DNA from: CAKSQF01 sp964568425
GTDB taxonomy: Bacteria > Bacillota > Clostridia > Oscillospirales > CAG-272
Length of the DNA: 64,000 nucleotides
Reading direction: 5' to 3'
NCBI GenBank assembly: GCA_964568425.1
Contig: CAZMPO010000007.1
Span: 34,091 to 98,090, forward strand
The notes below the pieces were generated by a model, which was given only the letters and a program-made list of their open reading frames with translations, was not told the DNA's origin and searched no databases. Within the stretch, counting starts at the first letter, position 1, and every line of letters begins with the position of its first letter. Positions 7,337-16,904 of this stretch are shown piece by piece. A program made the position numbers and the translations under genes.

Positions 7337-8410
7337 TTATTTTGAAAGCCCTTCCTCGCAGTAAAGACAGCGGAGCGAGCCGTCGACCTCCTTGAAAAGA
7401 GGCGCGAGCTCCTGCTCGCATGTGAAGATACAGCGCGGATTTTGGCATGTGTGCTCGGATGTGACAAGATTCGAGCGGTCGATCGGCATCGGTCTGCCGT
7501 CGGCAAGCGAAAGCATCTTTAGGATAAGTGCCATGCGCATATACTTGCCGTTTTCGACCTGCTTGAAGTAGCATGCGCGCGGATCGTCATCGATGGCGAC
7601 CGATATCTCGTTAACTCTTGGAAGCGGATGGAGCACCGACATGTCACTCTTTGCAAAACTCATTTTATCGGCGGTGAGTATATAGCTGTCCTTGAGGCGA
7701 AGATATTCGTCCCTGTCCTCAAATCTCTCCTGCTGAACTCTCGTCATGTAAAGAACATCGAGATCTGCCATTGCATGGACAAGGTCAGAGTCTTCCTCGA
7801 AGGCAACTCCGCCGCTTACCATCTCATTTTTGACATAATCGGGAAGTGCAAGCTCGCGGGGCGAGATCAGGACGAATTTGATACCCTCATATCTGCTCAT
7901 CGCGCGGATAAGCGAATGGACGGTCCTGCCGTATTTGAGATCACCGCAAAGACCGATAGTCAGATCGGAAAGTCTTCCCTTTTCGCGCCTGATGGTCAAA
8001 AGATCGGCAAGCGTCTGGGTCGGGTGGCAATGTCCGCCGTCGCCCGCGTTGATCACGGGAATGCGCGCATTTGATGCGGCAACGAGTGCCGCACCCTCTT
8101 TGGGGTGGCGCATTGCGATGATATCGGCGTAACAGCTGATCACCTTCGATGTATCGGCAACGCTCTCGCCCTTTGATGCGGACGAGCTTGCCGCCGCCGA
8201 AAATCCGATCACATTGCCGCCAAGCTCATACATTGCCGCCTCAAAGCTGAGTCGCGTCCTTGTAGACGGCTCGAAAAAGAGGGTCGCGAGCTTTTTGCCC
8301 TCGCAGACATGCGCATATTTCTGCGGATTTTCGATAATATCAAGGGCGGTCGAAATAAGCCCGTTGATCTCGTCCACCGACAGGTCGGTAATATCAATAA
8401 TGCTTCTCAT
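7337..8410 (-). CDS. pyrB: Aspartate carbamoyltransferase catalytic chain with a fused PyrI-type zinc motif
   Basis: Condenses carbamoyl phosphate and aspartate, the committed step of pyrimidine synthesis. FFEPSTRTRLSFEAAM (residues 45-60) binds carbamoyl phosphate, and HPTQTLADLL and VLHPLPRVNE are further signatures. It has 357 residues against about 305 for a plain catalytic chain. The extra 45 C-terminal residues contain CQNPRCIF and CLYCEEG, with cysteines spaced as in the zinc-binding tail of the regulatory chain PyrI. No separate pyrI is present here. It may be a one-polypeptide PyrB plus zinc tail, with unknown allostery. It follows pyrE by 22 bp; AAAGGA precedes the ATG. Confidence 0.93.
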   Translation of the reverse strand: MRSIIDITDLSVDEINGLISTALDIIENPQKYAHVCEGKKLATLFFEPSTRTRLSFEAAMYELGGNVIGFSAAASSSASKGESVADTSKVISCYADIIAMRHPKEGAALVAASNARIPVINAGDGGHCHPTQTLADLLTIRREKGRLSDLTIGLCGDLKYGRTVHSLIRAMSRYEGIKFVLISPRELALPDYVKNEMVSGGVAFEEDSDLVHAMADLDVLYMTRVQQERFEDRDEYLRLKDSYILTADKMSFAKSDMSVLHPLPRVNEISVAIDDDPRACYFKQVENGKYMRMALILKMLSLADGRPMPIDRSNLVTSEHTCQNPRCIFTCEQELAPLFKEVDGSLRCLYCEEGLSK

Positions 8411-8432
8411 GGTTATCCTTTCTTGGGGTCGA

Positions 8433-9089
8433 TCAGACTTTTGCGCCGTATGTTTCGAGATATTTCTTTATTCTCGCCACATTTTCGGCATTTTTGGGGT
8501 CTTCTTCGAGATACTCGATGATATCGTAGACATCAACGACCGAATATACGGGGAATCCGAACTCCTCGCCGACCTCAGCCATTGCCGACTTTTCGCCAAG
8601 TCCCTTTTCCATGCGATCGACCATGACAAATGTTGCCGCGACCTTGACGCCCTCAAGCTTTGAAAGTATCGCCATGCTCTCGCGGATGGCGGTGCCTGCG
8701 GTGATGACATCCTCGACGATCACGACCTCGTCGCCCGATTTCGGCTTATATCCGACGAAAACGCCGCCCTCACCGTGATCCTTTTCCTCCTTGCGGTTGA
8801 AGAAGAAGGGCAGGTCAAGTCCGTGATCTGTGAGTGCGCAGGAGACCGATACGGCGATCGGAATGCCCTTATACGCCGGTCCGAAAAGGACGGCATTCTT
8901 CTGACCGAGCTTTTCTGTATATGCTTTTGCGTAGAACTCTCCGAGGCGAGATATCTGCACGCCCGTCTTTATCTCACCCGCATTGATGAAATAAGGTATC
9001 TTTCTGCCGCTTTTTGCGGTGAAATCGCCGAATTTGAGCACTCCCGCGCTCTCCAAAAACTGTATAAATTCTCTCTTGTAGTTTTCCAT
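8433..9089 (-). CDS. pyrE: Orotate phosphoribosyltransferase
   Basis: Forms OMP from orotate and PRPP. The PRPP-binding signature VVIVEDVITAGTAIRES is intact, as are GPAYKGIPIAV and FNRKEEKDHGEGG in the catalytic loop. 218 residues, normal. Start at ATG 9089 (MENYKREF), preceded by AAGGAGA; the frame extends to 9107 without a better site. It lies 11 bp downstream of the PHP gene in the pyrimidine operon. Confidence 0.95.
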   Translation of the reverse strand: MENYKREFIQFLESAGVLKFGDFTAKSGRKIPYFINAGEIKTGVQISRLGEFYAKAYTEKLGQKNAVLFGPAYKGIPIAVSVSCALTDHGLDLPFFFNRKEEKDHGEGGVFVGYKPKSGDEVVIVEDVITAGTAIRESMAILSKLEGVKVAATFVMVDRMEKGLGEKSAMAEVGEEFGFPVYSVVDVYDIIEYLEEDPKNAENVARIKKYLETYGAKV

Positions 9090-9100
9090 TTTAATTCTCC

Positions 9101-9898
9101 TTAACAAATGTGAAATTTATCGTCCTCTGTAAGGCCGAGCAGATCTATGGCACGCTCGAAGATCGGCTTTGCCCTATCAAGCGACCTCGGATGATGTGCA
9201 TCCGAGCCCATGTAGAATTTGCAACCGTTGGCTTTGGCTATTCTGTATATACGGAGCACTGTGTCGGTCTCCTCGTCGGAAAATCTCATATCGTCGGCAT
9301 TAAGTTCAATACCGACACCGACCTCTGCCGCTTTTTTGAAGAGACTGTTCATTTTATCCTCAGGCAAAAGCTCCAGCACCTTCAGAAAATCGCTTCGATC
9401 TCTTGCGATAAGTCCGCACGTCAGGTGTGCAAGACCGATTTTTTTGAACGGCAGGTCATAGCTCAAAAAAGCCTCAAACCGTTCGACCCAAGCCCTTGCC
9501 TTCGCTTCGGGGCTTGCAGCCTCCTGCTTGGTGATCGCAAAGCCCTCCATATGAAAATGCGTCAGCGGAACAACAACAAAGTCAAGCGTATCATAATCCT
9601 CGGGGTTAAGTGCTATGATGTGGGAATTGTGCATCTCGGTCTCGACACCGAAAAGAAAATTCACACCATCGCACTGCGGCAAAGGCAAAGACTGCCTTGT
9701 GTACTCAAGGGTCTGATGCTTATACCAATCGCTTGAGGCTACCGTGGTAACATTCCAACAGTGATCGGTAAGCACAATGGTTTTAAGACCGTTGTCTACA
9801 GCATATTTCAAGATCCGCTCAGGCGTCTGCTCAGGGTCGCGGGAGCAGAGCGACAGCTTCGAATGAATATGCAGATCGTTATCCCATATGTATCGCAT
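9101..9898 (-). CDS. PHP-domain phosphoesterase of unknown substrate in the pyr operon
   Basis: 265 residues of the polymerase-and-histidinol-phosphatase (PHP) fold. Metal ligands are visible in DLHIHSKLSLCSRD, VLTDHCWN, the Glu of FGVETEMHNSH and the terminal GSDAHHP. It resembles stand-alone histidinol-phosphatase-like PHP proteins, but it is cotranscribed with pyrF and pyrE (12 bp and 11 bp gaps), not his genes, so a role in nucleotide or phosphate-ester housekeeping is more likely. That is inference from context. AAGGAG sits 8 nt before the ATG. Confidence 0.8.
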   Translation of the reverse strand: MRYIWDNDLHIHSKLSLCSRDPEQTPERILKYAVDNGLKTIVLTDHCWNVTTVASSDWYKHQTLEYTRQSLPLPQCDGVNFLFGVETEMHNSHIIALNPEDYDTLDFVVVPLTHFHMEGFAITKQEAASPEAKARAWVERFEAFLSYDLPFKKIGLAHLTCGLIARDRSDFLKVLELLPEDKMNSLFKKAAEVGVGIELNADDMRFSDEETDTVLRIYRIAKANGCKFYMGSDAHHPRSLDRAKPIFERAIDLLGLTEDDKFHIC

Positions 9899-9910
9899 TA
9901 TTATTTCTCC

Positions 9911-10615
9911 TTAATCGCAGAACTCCCTGACACAACGCTCGTATGCGGCAACAGGATCATCGGCGGCGGTTATCGGGCGTCCGACAACTATGTAATCGGA
10001 GCCGATCTTTTTAGCCTCGGAGGGCGTCATTACCCTCTTTTGGTCACCAACATCGCCGTCGGCAAAACGCACACCGGGGGTGACGGTCAGGAAATTTTCA
10101 CCGCAGACCTCGTGTACCTTGCCTGCCTCAAGCGGCGAGCAAACGACGCCGTCAAGACCTGCGATCTTGGCGTTGTGGGCATAGTGCATAACGACGCGGT
10201 CGATAGGCTCTTTTATGAGAAGATCCTTCTCCATTCTCTCCTGATCGGTCGAGGTCAGCTGTGTGACCGCGATAAGAAGGGGTCTTGTTCCGTCGGGACG
10301 GGTAAGTCCTTCAAGTGCCGCCTCCATCATGGAGATCGTGCCGCCTGCGTGAAGGTTACAGATATCAACATCAAGGCGCGAGAGCACCGACATCGCCTTT
10401 TTGACGGTATTCGGGATATCGTGAAGCTTAAGATCAAGGAAGATCTTATGTCCGCGACGCTTGATCTCCTTGACGATCGCAGGACCTTCCGCGTAGAAAA
10501 GCTCCATTCCGATCTTTACAAACGGCTTTCTGCCGCAATTTTCGAATTTGTCAAGAAATTCGTAGGTTTTTTCTGCGCTCGAAAAGTCGCAGGCAACAAT
10601 TACATCTTTACCCAT
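9911..10615 (-). CDS. pyrF: Orotidine 5'-phosphate decarboxylase
   Basis: Decarboxylates OMP to UMP. The catalytic motif FLDLKLHDIPNTV with its Lys-Asp tetrad is present, together with the N-terminal VACDFSS and the phosphate gripper VVGRPITAA. 234 residues, the typical bacterial group I length. Its start overlaps the last 8 bp of pyrD, so the two are translationally coupled; GGAG is 6 nt upstream of the ATG. Confidence 0.96.
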   Translation of the reverse strand: MGKDVIVACDFSSAEKTYEFLDKFENCGRKPFVKIGMELFYAEGPAIVKEIKRRGHKIFLDLKLHDIPNTVKKAMSVLSRLDVDICNLHAGGTISMMEAALEGLTRPDGTRPLLIAVTQLTSTDQERMEKDLLIKEPIDRVVMHYAHNAKIAGLDGVVCSPLEAGKVHEVCGENFLTVTPGVRFADGDVGDQKRVMTPSEAKKIGSDYIVVGRPITAADDPVAAYERCVREFCD

Positions 10616-11534
10616 TACATGCTCCTATTATATCACTTAAATTTTCAATTTTGTATTTTTCCATAACTAAAGGGAGATCCTCGATTATATTCTTGCAGGC
10701 AAACGGATCGACGAGATTGGCAGCTCCGACCTCGACAGCACTCGCTCCCGCGAGCATCATTTCAATGACATCCTCGGCACTTGAAACGCCGCCCATACCG
10801 ACGACCGGGATACCCACCGCATTTGCGACCTGATAAACCATGCGAACTGCCACCGGGAATATGGCAGGACCCGAAAATCCGCCCATTTTGTTGGCGATTA
10901 TCGGCTTTTTCGTTCTCAGATCTATTCGCATGCCGAGCATCGTGTTGATCAGACTGATGCCGTCCGCGCCCGCATCCTCGCACGCCTTTGCGATCGATAC
11001 GATATCGGTCACATTTGGCGAGAGCTTGATGATCAGCGGTTTCTTTGTGACCGCTCTGACCGCCTTTGTCACCGATGCGGCGGCGTGCGGATCTGTTCCG
11101 AAGCTCATTCCGCCGCCGTGAACATTCGGGCAGCTGACATTGACCTCTATCCATCCGACCTGCTCGCAGGCGTCGATCTTCTCGCAGGTATATGCGTAAT
11201 CATCGATCGAAAATCCGCTGACATTCGCCATGACCTTTTTGTTAAAGCACTTTGCAAGCCTTGGAAGCTCGTTTGATATTACGCTGTCCACACCGGGGTT
11301 TTGCAGTCCGACCGCGTTTATCATGCCCGATGTACACTCAGCGATCCTCGGCGTGGGATTGCCGAATCGCGGCTCTTTTGTCGTACCCTTGAAGGAAAAG
11401 GTTCCGAGTATGTTTATATCGTAGAGCTCGGCAAACTCATATCCGTAGCCGAATGTACCCGAGGCGGGAATTATCGGATTGTCGAGCGTTATGCCGCAAA
11501 GATCCACCTTCATGTCTTTATTCATTACTGCCAC
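10608..11534 (-). CDS. pyrD: Dihydroorotate dehydrogenase B, catalytic subunit
   Basis: Class 1B FMN enzyme that oxidises dihydroorotate to orotate and passes electrons to PyrK. Catalytic Cys lies in VNVSCPNVHGG; FMN-binding VMANVSGF, IIKLSPN and VVGMGGVSSAEDV are present. The preferred start is GTG 11534, because GGAGGAG sits 5-7 nt upstream. It overlaps the pyrK stop. An ATG at 11525 (sharing a base with the pyrK TAA) is the alternative. About 305-308 residues. Confidence 0.95.
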   Translation of the reverse strand: MAVMNKDMKVDLCGITLDNPIIPASGTFGYGYEFAELYDINILGTFSFKGTTKEPRFGNPTPRIAECTSGMINAVGLQNPGVDSVISNELPRLAKCFNKKVMANVSGFSIDDYAYTCEKIDACEQVGWIEVNVSCPNVHGGGMSFGTDPHAAASVTKAVRAVTKKPLIIKLSPNVTDIVSIAKACEDAGADGISLINTMLGMRIDLRTKKPIIANKMGGFSGPAIFPVAVRMVYQVANAVGIPVVGMGGVSSAEDVIEMMLAGASAVEVGAANLVDPFACKNIIEDLPLVMEKYKIENLSDIIGACNG

Positions 11535-12256
11535 AGGATCTCCTCCTTTTTCATCACCGGACCGTCCTTGCAGATCCGCTTATTACCGGTCAGCGTCTTA
11601 CAGGAGCATCCCATGCACGCGCCGAAGCCGCAGCCCATTCTTTCCTCAAAGCTCATTTGACCGAGCGTCTCGGTCGCACGCCACAGAGCCTTGAGCATCG
11701 GCTCGGGTCCGCATGCGTAGAAATAGCTGTAATCGGCAGGCAGAGCATCGGTCACAAATCCGGCAACACCATAGCTTCCGTCGACCGTCGCGACGGTGAC
11801 ATCGCAACCGAGATCGGCGAACTCTTTTTCGTAAAAAATCTCGCTCGCCTTGTTAAATCCGAGCACTACCGACACACGAAGTCCCTTTGCGCGCAGTTCC
11901 TTTGCGAGCATATAGAGCGGAGGGACGCCGACACCGCCGCCGACAAGGAGCGGATGGTCGCCCGAGAGGCTCATATCGTAGCCGTTGCCGAGCCCCGTCA
12001 AGAGATCGAGCTTTTGACCCCGACACATTTTTGACATTTGCTCTGTTCCCTTGCCGACGACCTTATAGATAAGCGTCAGCAGGTCGCCGCAGACATCGCA
12101 GACCGATATCGGGCGGCGAAGATAGAGTCCGTCAAGCCTTATATTGACAAACTGTCCGGGTGCGGTTATCGCCGATGTATCGCCGATCAGTGTCATTTTG
12201 AACACATCTGCGGTCAGCGGCAGATTTTCCCTTATTTCAAATATTGTTTGATTCAT
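11525..12256 (-). CDS. pyrK: Dihydroorotate dehydrogenase B, electron-transfer subunit
   Basis: FAD and 2Fe-2S subunit that links PyrD to NAD. FAD-binding LRRPISVCD (ferredoxin-reductase type), the nucleotide-binding GGGVGVPPLYMLA, and a C-terminal cysteine cluster (MGCGFGACMGCSCKTL, with a fourth Cys in RICKDGPV) are all visible. 243 residues. Its presence with pyrD confirms the NAD-dependent 1B system found in anaerobic Firmicutes. Confidence 0.95.
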   Translation of the reverse strand: MNQTIFEIRENLPLTADVFKMTLIGDTSAITAPGQFVNIRLDGLYLRRPISVCDVCGDLLTLIYKVVGKGTEQMSKMCRGQKLDLLTGLGNGYDMSLSGDHPLLVGGGVGVPPLYMLAKELRAKGLRVSVVLGFNKASEIFYEKEFADLGCDVTVATVDGSYGVAGFVTDALPADYSYFYACGPEPMLKALWRATETLGQMSFEERMGCGFGACMGCSCKTLTGNKRICKDGPVMKKEEILWQ

Positions 12257-12321
12257 GATATTTCCTCATAAAATGATGTAAGTGCACAGGATCTGGGATA
12301 TCGCAATATCTTACGCAAAAC

Positions 12322-15300
12322 TTACGAATCTATCGTCGATATGGTAAGTGTCGTCTCCTCAAGGACATCGAGCAGAACTCGGACGGTGTCGAGGGATGTG
12401 AAGATCGTAACATTGTTTTCGGTCGCGAGGCGGCGGATGGTGTGTCCGTCGCTTGCCTGCGAGAGTGCGCCGATATCGCGTGTGTTGATGACATATGCGA
12501 TGTGACCCTGTCTGATCGCGTCGGGGATCTCCTCGCTTCCGCTTGCTATCTTTGCAAGAATGTGTGTGCGGATGCCGTTCTCTTTAAGGAAGAGTGCCGT
12601 GCCGCGAGTTGCCAGAATGTTAAATCCGAGATTGTAGAAACGGCGTATGAGCGGCAGAGCCTCCGCTTTATCCTTATCGGCAACGGTAACGAATACCGAG
12701 CCGTAATTTTGCAGTCTCGTGCCCGATGCCTGAAGTGCTTTATAAAGTGCGCGGTTGAGCTTGTTGTCATAGCCGATCGCCTCACCGGTCGACTTCATCT
12801 CGGGGGACAGATAAGCATCAAGTCCCTTGATCTTATTGAAGGAGAATACCGGCACTTTTACATAGAAGCGTTTCTTTTCCTCGGGATAGATATCGAATAT
12901 ACCCTGCTCCTTGAGCGTCTTGCCGAGTATTACCTCGGTAGCGATATCCGCAAGGCTGTAGCCTGTCGACTTTGAAAGGAAGGGGACGGTACGCGACGAG
13001 CGCGGGTTTACCTCGATGACATAAACATCCTCATGCTCATCAACTATGAACTGAATATTGTAAAGTCCGACGATGCCTATGCCGAGTCCGAGCTTTTTGG
13101 CATACTGAAGAATTATTCCCTTGACCTTGTTCGAGATGCTGAAGGTCGGATAAACACTGATCGAGTCGCCCGAGTGGATGCCGGTACGCTCGACAAGCTC
13201 CATGATTCCGGGGACGAATACGTCTCTGCCGTCGCAGATGGCATCGACCTCGACCTCCTTGCCCTGAATGTACTTATCTACAAGCACGGGTCTGTCGGCG
13301 TCGATCTCGACCGCCGTCTTAAGATAGTGGCGAAGTCCTTCCTCGCTGGCGACGATCTGCATTGCTCTGCCGCCGAGCACGAACGAGGGACGAACGAGCA
13401 CGGGATATCCGATCTCGGCTGCCGCCTTGACGCCGTCCTCGATCTTTGTAACCGCTCTGCCCTTGGGTTGAGGGATGTGCAAACTTTCGAGTATCTTCTC
13501 GAAGCTGTCGCGGTTCTCGGCGCGATCGATCGCCTCGCAATCGGTGCCGATGATCTTGACGCCGCGGCGCATGAGCGGCTCGGCGAGATTTATGGCAGTC
13601 TGCCCGCCGAGCGATGCGATAACGCCCTCGGGGCACTCGTAATCGACGATAGCCATGACATCCTCGGGCGTCAGCGGCTCGAAGTAGAGCTTATCGGCGG
13701 TGGTGTAGTCGGTGGATACCGTCTCGGGGTTGTTGTTAATGATTATCGACTCGTAGCCCGAGCGACCGATGGTCTGAACGGCATGCACGGTCGAGTAGTC
13801 GAACTCGACGCCCTGTCCGATACGGATAGGTCCTGCACCAAGCACGACGATCTTCTTTTTATCGGTGAGGATCGACTGATTTTCGCCACTGTAGGACGAG
13901 TAGAGATATGCGATATATTTTCCGGTATGCAGTGTGTCGACCATGCGGAACACCGGGGTAATGCCCTCTTTTTTGCGGAGCGCGTACAGCTCGGTCTCGC
14001 TTACCTTCCAAACGGACGAGATATATTTATCCGAAAATCCGAGCTTTTTTACATAGCGGAGGGTGGGAACATCCATCCGATTTGCGGCAAGGTTGTGCTC
14101 TGCATCGACGATCTTCTTATAGGACTCGAGGAAAAGCTCTGTGACCATCGTCGCACGGTGAAGTTCTTCGATGCTCACACCGCGACGGAGAAGCTCAAAC
14201 ATTGCAAAGACATTATCGTCGCGGAACTCGCTGACATAGTCAAAGAGCTGATCGACCGAATAATTATCAAATTTCGGGAGATAGAAGTGCGAAACGCCGA
14301 TCTCAAGTGAGCGAACCGACTTGAGCAGGCACTCCTCGAGAGTAGAGCCGATACCCATGACCTCGCCTGTCGCCTTCATCTGTGTACCGAGTGTGTTTGA
14401 CGCGTCGGAGAATTTATCAAATGGGAATCTGGGGAATTTGGCGACTATATAGTCAAGTGACGGCTCGATTGCCGCAGTGCCGCCCGCGACCGGGATCTCC
14501 TCAAGAAGCATGCCGAGTGCGATCTTTGCGGTGACTCTTGCTATCGGATATCCGCTTGCCTTGGATGCAAGTGCCGACGAGCGCGACACGCGAGGGTTGA
14601 CCTCGATGAGATAATATTTGCTCGATGTCGGGTCAAGTGCGAACTGCACGTTACAGCCGCCCTCGATCTTCAGCTCGCGGATGATCTTTATCGCGCTGTC
14701 GTTGAGCATCTTTTTATCGGCATCCGAGAGTGAAAGGATGGGCGCAACCACTATGCTGTCGCCCGTATGAACGCCGACAGGGTCAATATTTTCCATTCCG
14801 CAGATGGTGATGGCGTTGTCTGCCGAGTCGCGCATTACCTCAAATTCGATCTCTTTATAGCCCTTTACACTCTTTTCGATAAGCACCTGATGCACGGGTG
14901 AGAGCTTGAAGGCGTTCATGCCGATCTCGATCAGCTCGTCCTCGTTGTTCGCAAATCCGCCGCCCGTGCCGCCAAGGGTGAATGCGGGGCGAAGCACTAC
15001 GGGGTAGCCGATCTCCTCTGCCGCCTTTTTTGCCTCGTCAAGGCTGTATGTGATCTTCGAGGGGATGACGGGCTCGCCGATCGACTCGCACATTTCTTTG
15101 AACAGCTCGCGATCCTCGGCGCGCTCGATCGACTCGCTCGATGTGCCGAGAAGCTGTACATTACATTCGCGCAGGACCCCCTTCTTTTCAAGCTGCATGG
15201 CGAGGTTGAGTCCGGTCTGTCCTCCGATTCCGGGGACGATCGCGTCGGGACGCTCATAGCGCAGTATTTTCGCGATATATTCAAGTGTCAGAGGCTCCAT

Positions 15301-15495
15301 GTAGACCTTATCGGCGATCGACGTATCTGTCATAATGGTCGCGGGGTTGGAATTGCAGAGTATTACCTCGTATCCTTCCTCCTTAAGCGCAAGACATGCC
15401 TGCGTGCCTGCGTAGTCAAATTCGGCTGCCTGACCGATGACAATCGGTCCCGAGCCTATGATCAGAACTTTTTTGATATCTTTTCTCTTTGCCAT
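12322..15495 (-). CDS. carB: Carbamoyl phosphate synthase large subunit
   Basis: 1057 residues with the expected duplicated architecture: two ATP-grasp halves (GSGPIVIGQAAEFDYAG near residue 14 and GAGPIRIGQGVEFDYS near 555), repeated EVNPRVSRSSAL / EVNPRSSRTVPF motifs, and a C-terminal MGS-like regulatory domain (LGFNILATRGTA). It makes carbamoyl phosphate from bicarbonate, ammonia and two ATP. The small glutaminase subunit (carA) is not adjacent and is nowhere else in the window, so ammonia supply depends on a distant carA or on free ammonia. GGAGGAG precedes the ATG; 51 bp separate it from pyrC. Confidence 0.97.
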   Translation of the reverse strand: MAKRKDIKKVLIIGSGPIVIGQAAEFDYAGTQACLALKEEGYEVILCNSNPATIMTDTSIADKVYMEPLTLEYIAKILRYERPDAIVPGIGGQTGLNLAMQLEKKGVLRECNVQLLGTSSESIERAEDRELFKEMCESIGEPVIPSKITYSLDEAKKAAEEIGYPVVLRPAFTLGGTGGGFANNEDELIEIGMNAFKLSPVHQVLIEKSVKGYKEIEFEVMRDSADNAITICGMENIDPVGVHTGDSIVVAPILSLSDADKKMLNDSAIKIIRELKIEGGCNVQFALDPTSSKYYLIEVNPRVSRSSALASKASGYPIARVTAKIALGMLLEEIPVAGGTAAIEPSLDYIVAKFPRFPFDKFSDASNTLGTQMKATGEVMGIGSTLEECLLKSVRSLEIGVSHFYLPKFDNYSVDQLFDYVSEFRDDNVFAMFELLRRGVSIEELHRATMVTELFLESYKKIVDAEHNLAANRMDVPTLRYVKKLGFSDKYISSVWKVSETELYALRKKEGITPVFRMVDTLHTGKYIAYLYSSYSGENQSILTDKKKIVVLGAGPIRIGQGVEFDYSTVHAVQTIGRSGYESIIINNNPETVSTDYTTADKLYFEPLTPEDVMAIVDYECPEGVIASLGGQTAINLAEPLMRRGVKIIGTDCEAIDRAENRDSFEKILESLHIPQPKGRAVTKIEDGVKAAAEIGYPVLVRPSFVLGGRAMQIVASEEGLRHYLKTAVEIDADRPVLVDKYIQGKEVEVDAICDGRDVFVPGIMELVERTGIHSGDSISVYPTFSISNKVKGIILQYAKKLGLGIGIVGLYNIQFIVDEHEDVYVIEVNPRSSRTVPFLSKSTGYSLADIATEVILGKTLKEQGIFDIYPEEKKRFYVKVPVFSFNKIKGLDAYLSPEMKSTGEAIGYDNKLNRALYKALQASGTRLQNYGSVFVTVADKDKAEALPLIRRFYNLGFNILATRGTALFLKENGIRTHILAKIASGSEEIPDAIRQGHIAYVINTRDIGALSQASDGHTIRRLATENNVTIFTSLDTVRVLLDVLEETTLTISTIDS

Positions 15496-15546
15496 TTTCT
15501 TTTCTCCTCCGACTTTTTAGTATGTTGATTTGTTTGACAGTATATA

Positions 15547-16779
15547 TTAATTTTTGATGTAAACTGTTTTTCGATCGCAAACGGTCGCGAGCGCGCATCC
15601 CCAAAGCTCTCTGCCCTCGAACGGCGTCGCTCTGCCCATTGACAGGAATTTCGTGGGGTCGACCGTAAATTTTTCGCCGAGATCCCACACCGTAAAGCTG
15701 TCACCGAGCGGTATGCCGAAGATCTTTCGCGGATTTGTCGCCATAAGCTCCACAAGGCGATCGAGCGTTATCACGCCGCCCCTGACAAGTCCCGAATAAA
15801 GGGATGCAAAAGCGGTTTCGAGACCGACGATCCCGAACGACGAGCCCTTAAGTCCGCGCGATTTTTCGTCTGCGCTGTGCGGGGCGTGATCGGTGGCGAT
15901 CATATCGATCGTGCCGTCGACAATTCCCTCGACAAGTGCCGCTCGATCGTCCGCCGAGCGAAGCGGCGGGTTCATTTTGAATCTGCCGTCCTCACGAAGA
16001 TCGCCCTCGTCAAGAAGCAGGTAATGGGGTGCTGTCTCGCAGGTTACGGGAAGTCCTTCCGCCTTTGCCGCGCGGATAAGCTCGACGCTCTCGCGGCAGG
16101 ATATGTGGCAAACGTGATATCGGCAACCGTTCTCGCGGACAAGCTCGATATCGCGCTTTATCGGTCCCCATTCACTCTCCGAGCAAATGCCCGAGTGTCC
16201 GTGCTCTGCGGCGTATTTGCCGTCGTGGATATAACCGCCGCGGAGCAGGCTGTTATCCTCACAATGCGCGACGATCATCTTCCCGAGTGCCTTTGCGCGA
16301 TGCATTGCCTCGAGCATCAGCCCTCGATCCTGCACGCCCCTGCCGTCATCCGAAAACGCGATGGCATACGGGGCAAGTGCCTCCATGTCCGAGAGTGTCT
16401 CACCCATCTGACCGACGGTTATCGCGGCGTATGGGTGGATGTTTATATTTGATCTCTTTGCCGCCTCAAGAACGCTTTCCATGTGCGGGAGCGAGTCGGG
16501 CACGGGCGAGAGGTTCGGCATGGTGCAAACGTCGGTGTAACCGCCATGAGCGGCGGCAGCGGATCCGCTTGCCACCGTCTCTTTATAAGAAAAACCCGGT
16601 TCACGAAAATGCACATGCACATCGCAAAAACCGGGAAAGATACAACAATCAGACACCGACGAAAAAAGAGATTGATCAAATGAAGAAAAATAGTGCACAG
16701 CAAAATCTTCAGCCTCGGGATATTGTTCGAAACCGGAGATCGTGATCTGCTTTTTATTTTCCGACATGATGGTCTTCAT
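15547..16779 (-). CDS. pyrC: Dihydroorotase
   Basis: Zn-dependent amidohydrolase that cyclises carbamoyl aspartate. Metal ligands are seen in DVHVHFREPG, in IVAHCED, in the His of YHVCHIS and in ATDHAPHS. 410 residues, class I size. First gene of the pyrimidine operon, starting about 35 nt after the predicted transcription start; no PyrR-type attenuator fits in such a short leader. A second in-frame ATG five codons in is possible. Confidence 0.94.
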   Translation of the reverse strand: MKTIMSENKKQITISGFEQYPEAEDFAVHYFSSFDQSLFSSVSDCCIFPGFCDVHVHFREPGFSYKETVASGSAAAAHGGYTDVCTMPNLSPVPDSLPHMESVLEAAKRSNINIHPYAAITVGQMGETLSDMEALAPYAIAFSDDGRGVQDRGLMLEAMHRAKALGKMIVAHCEDNSLLRGGYIHDGKYAAEHGHSGICSESEWGPIKRDIELVRENGCRYHVCHISCRESVELIRAAKAEGLPVTCETAPHYLLLDEGDLREDGRFKMNPPLRSADDRAALVEGIVDGTIDMIATDHAPHSADEKSRGLKGSSFGIVGLETAFASLYSGLVRGGVITLDRLVELMATNPRKIFGIPLGDSFTVWDLGEKFTVDPTKFLSMGRATPFEGRELWGCALATVCDRKTVYIKN

Positions 16780-16818
16780 ATGAAGGGCTACCTTTCAAAT
16801 CTTGTTTCTATCTTGAGT

Positions 16819-16847
16819 ATTATATCACATAATTCGAGATTTGTCAA
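16819..16847 (-). promoter_or_regulatory. Promoter of the pyrimidine operon
   Basis: Minus strand TTGACA (16847-16842), 17-bp spacer, TATAAT (16824-16819): a perfect vegetative promoter just upstream of pyrC. Confidence 0.8.
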
Positions 16848-16904
16848 CCAAAAAAATATACGAGCTTGACAAAACTTTTTATCCGTGTTATGGTTATCTT
16901 TGAT

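Noticed and set aside
13033..14310. 425-residue plus-strand frame opposite carB
   Set aside because: Shadow frame created by the codon bias of carB; no start signal and no recognisable domain.
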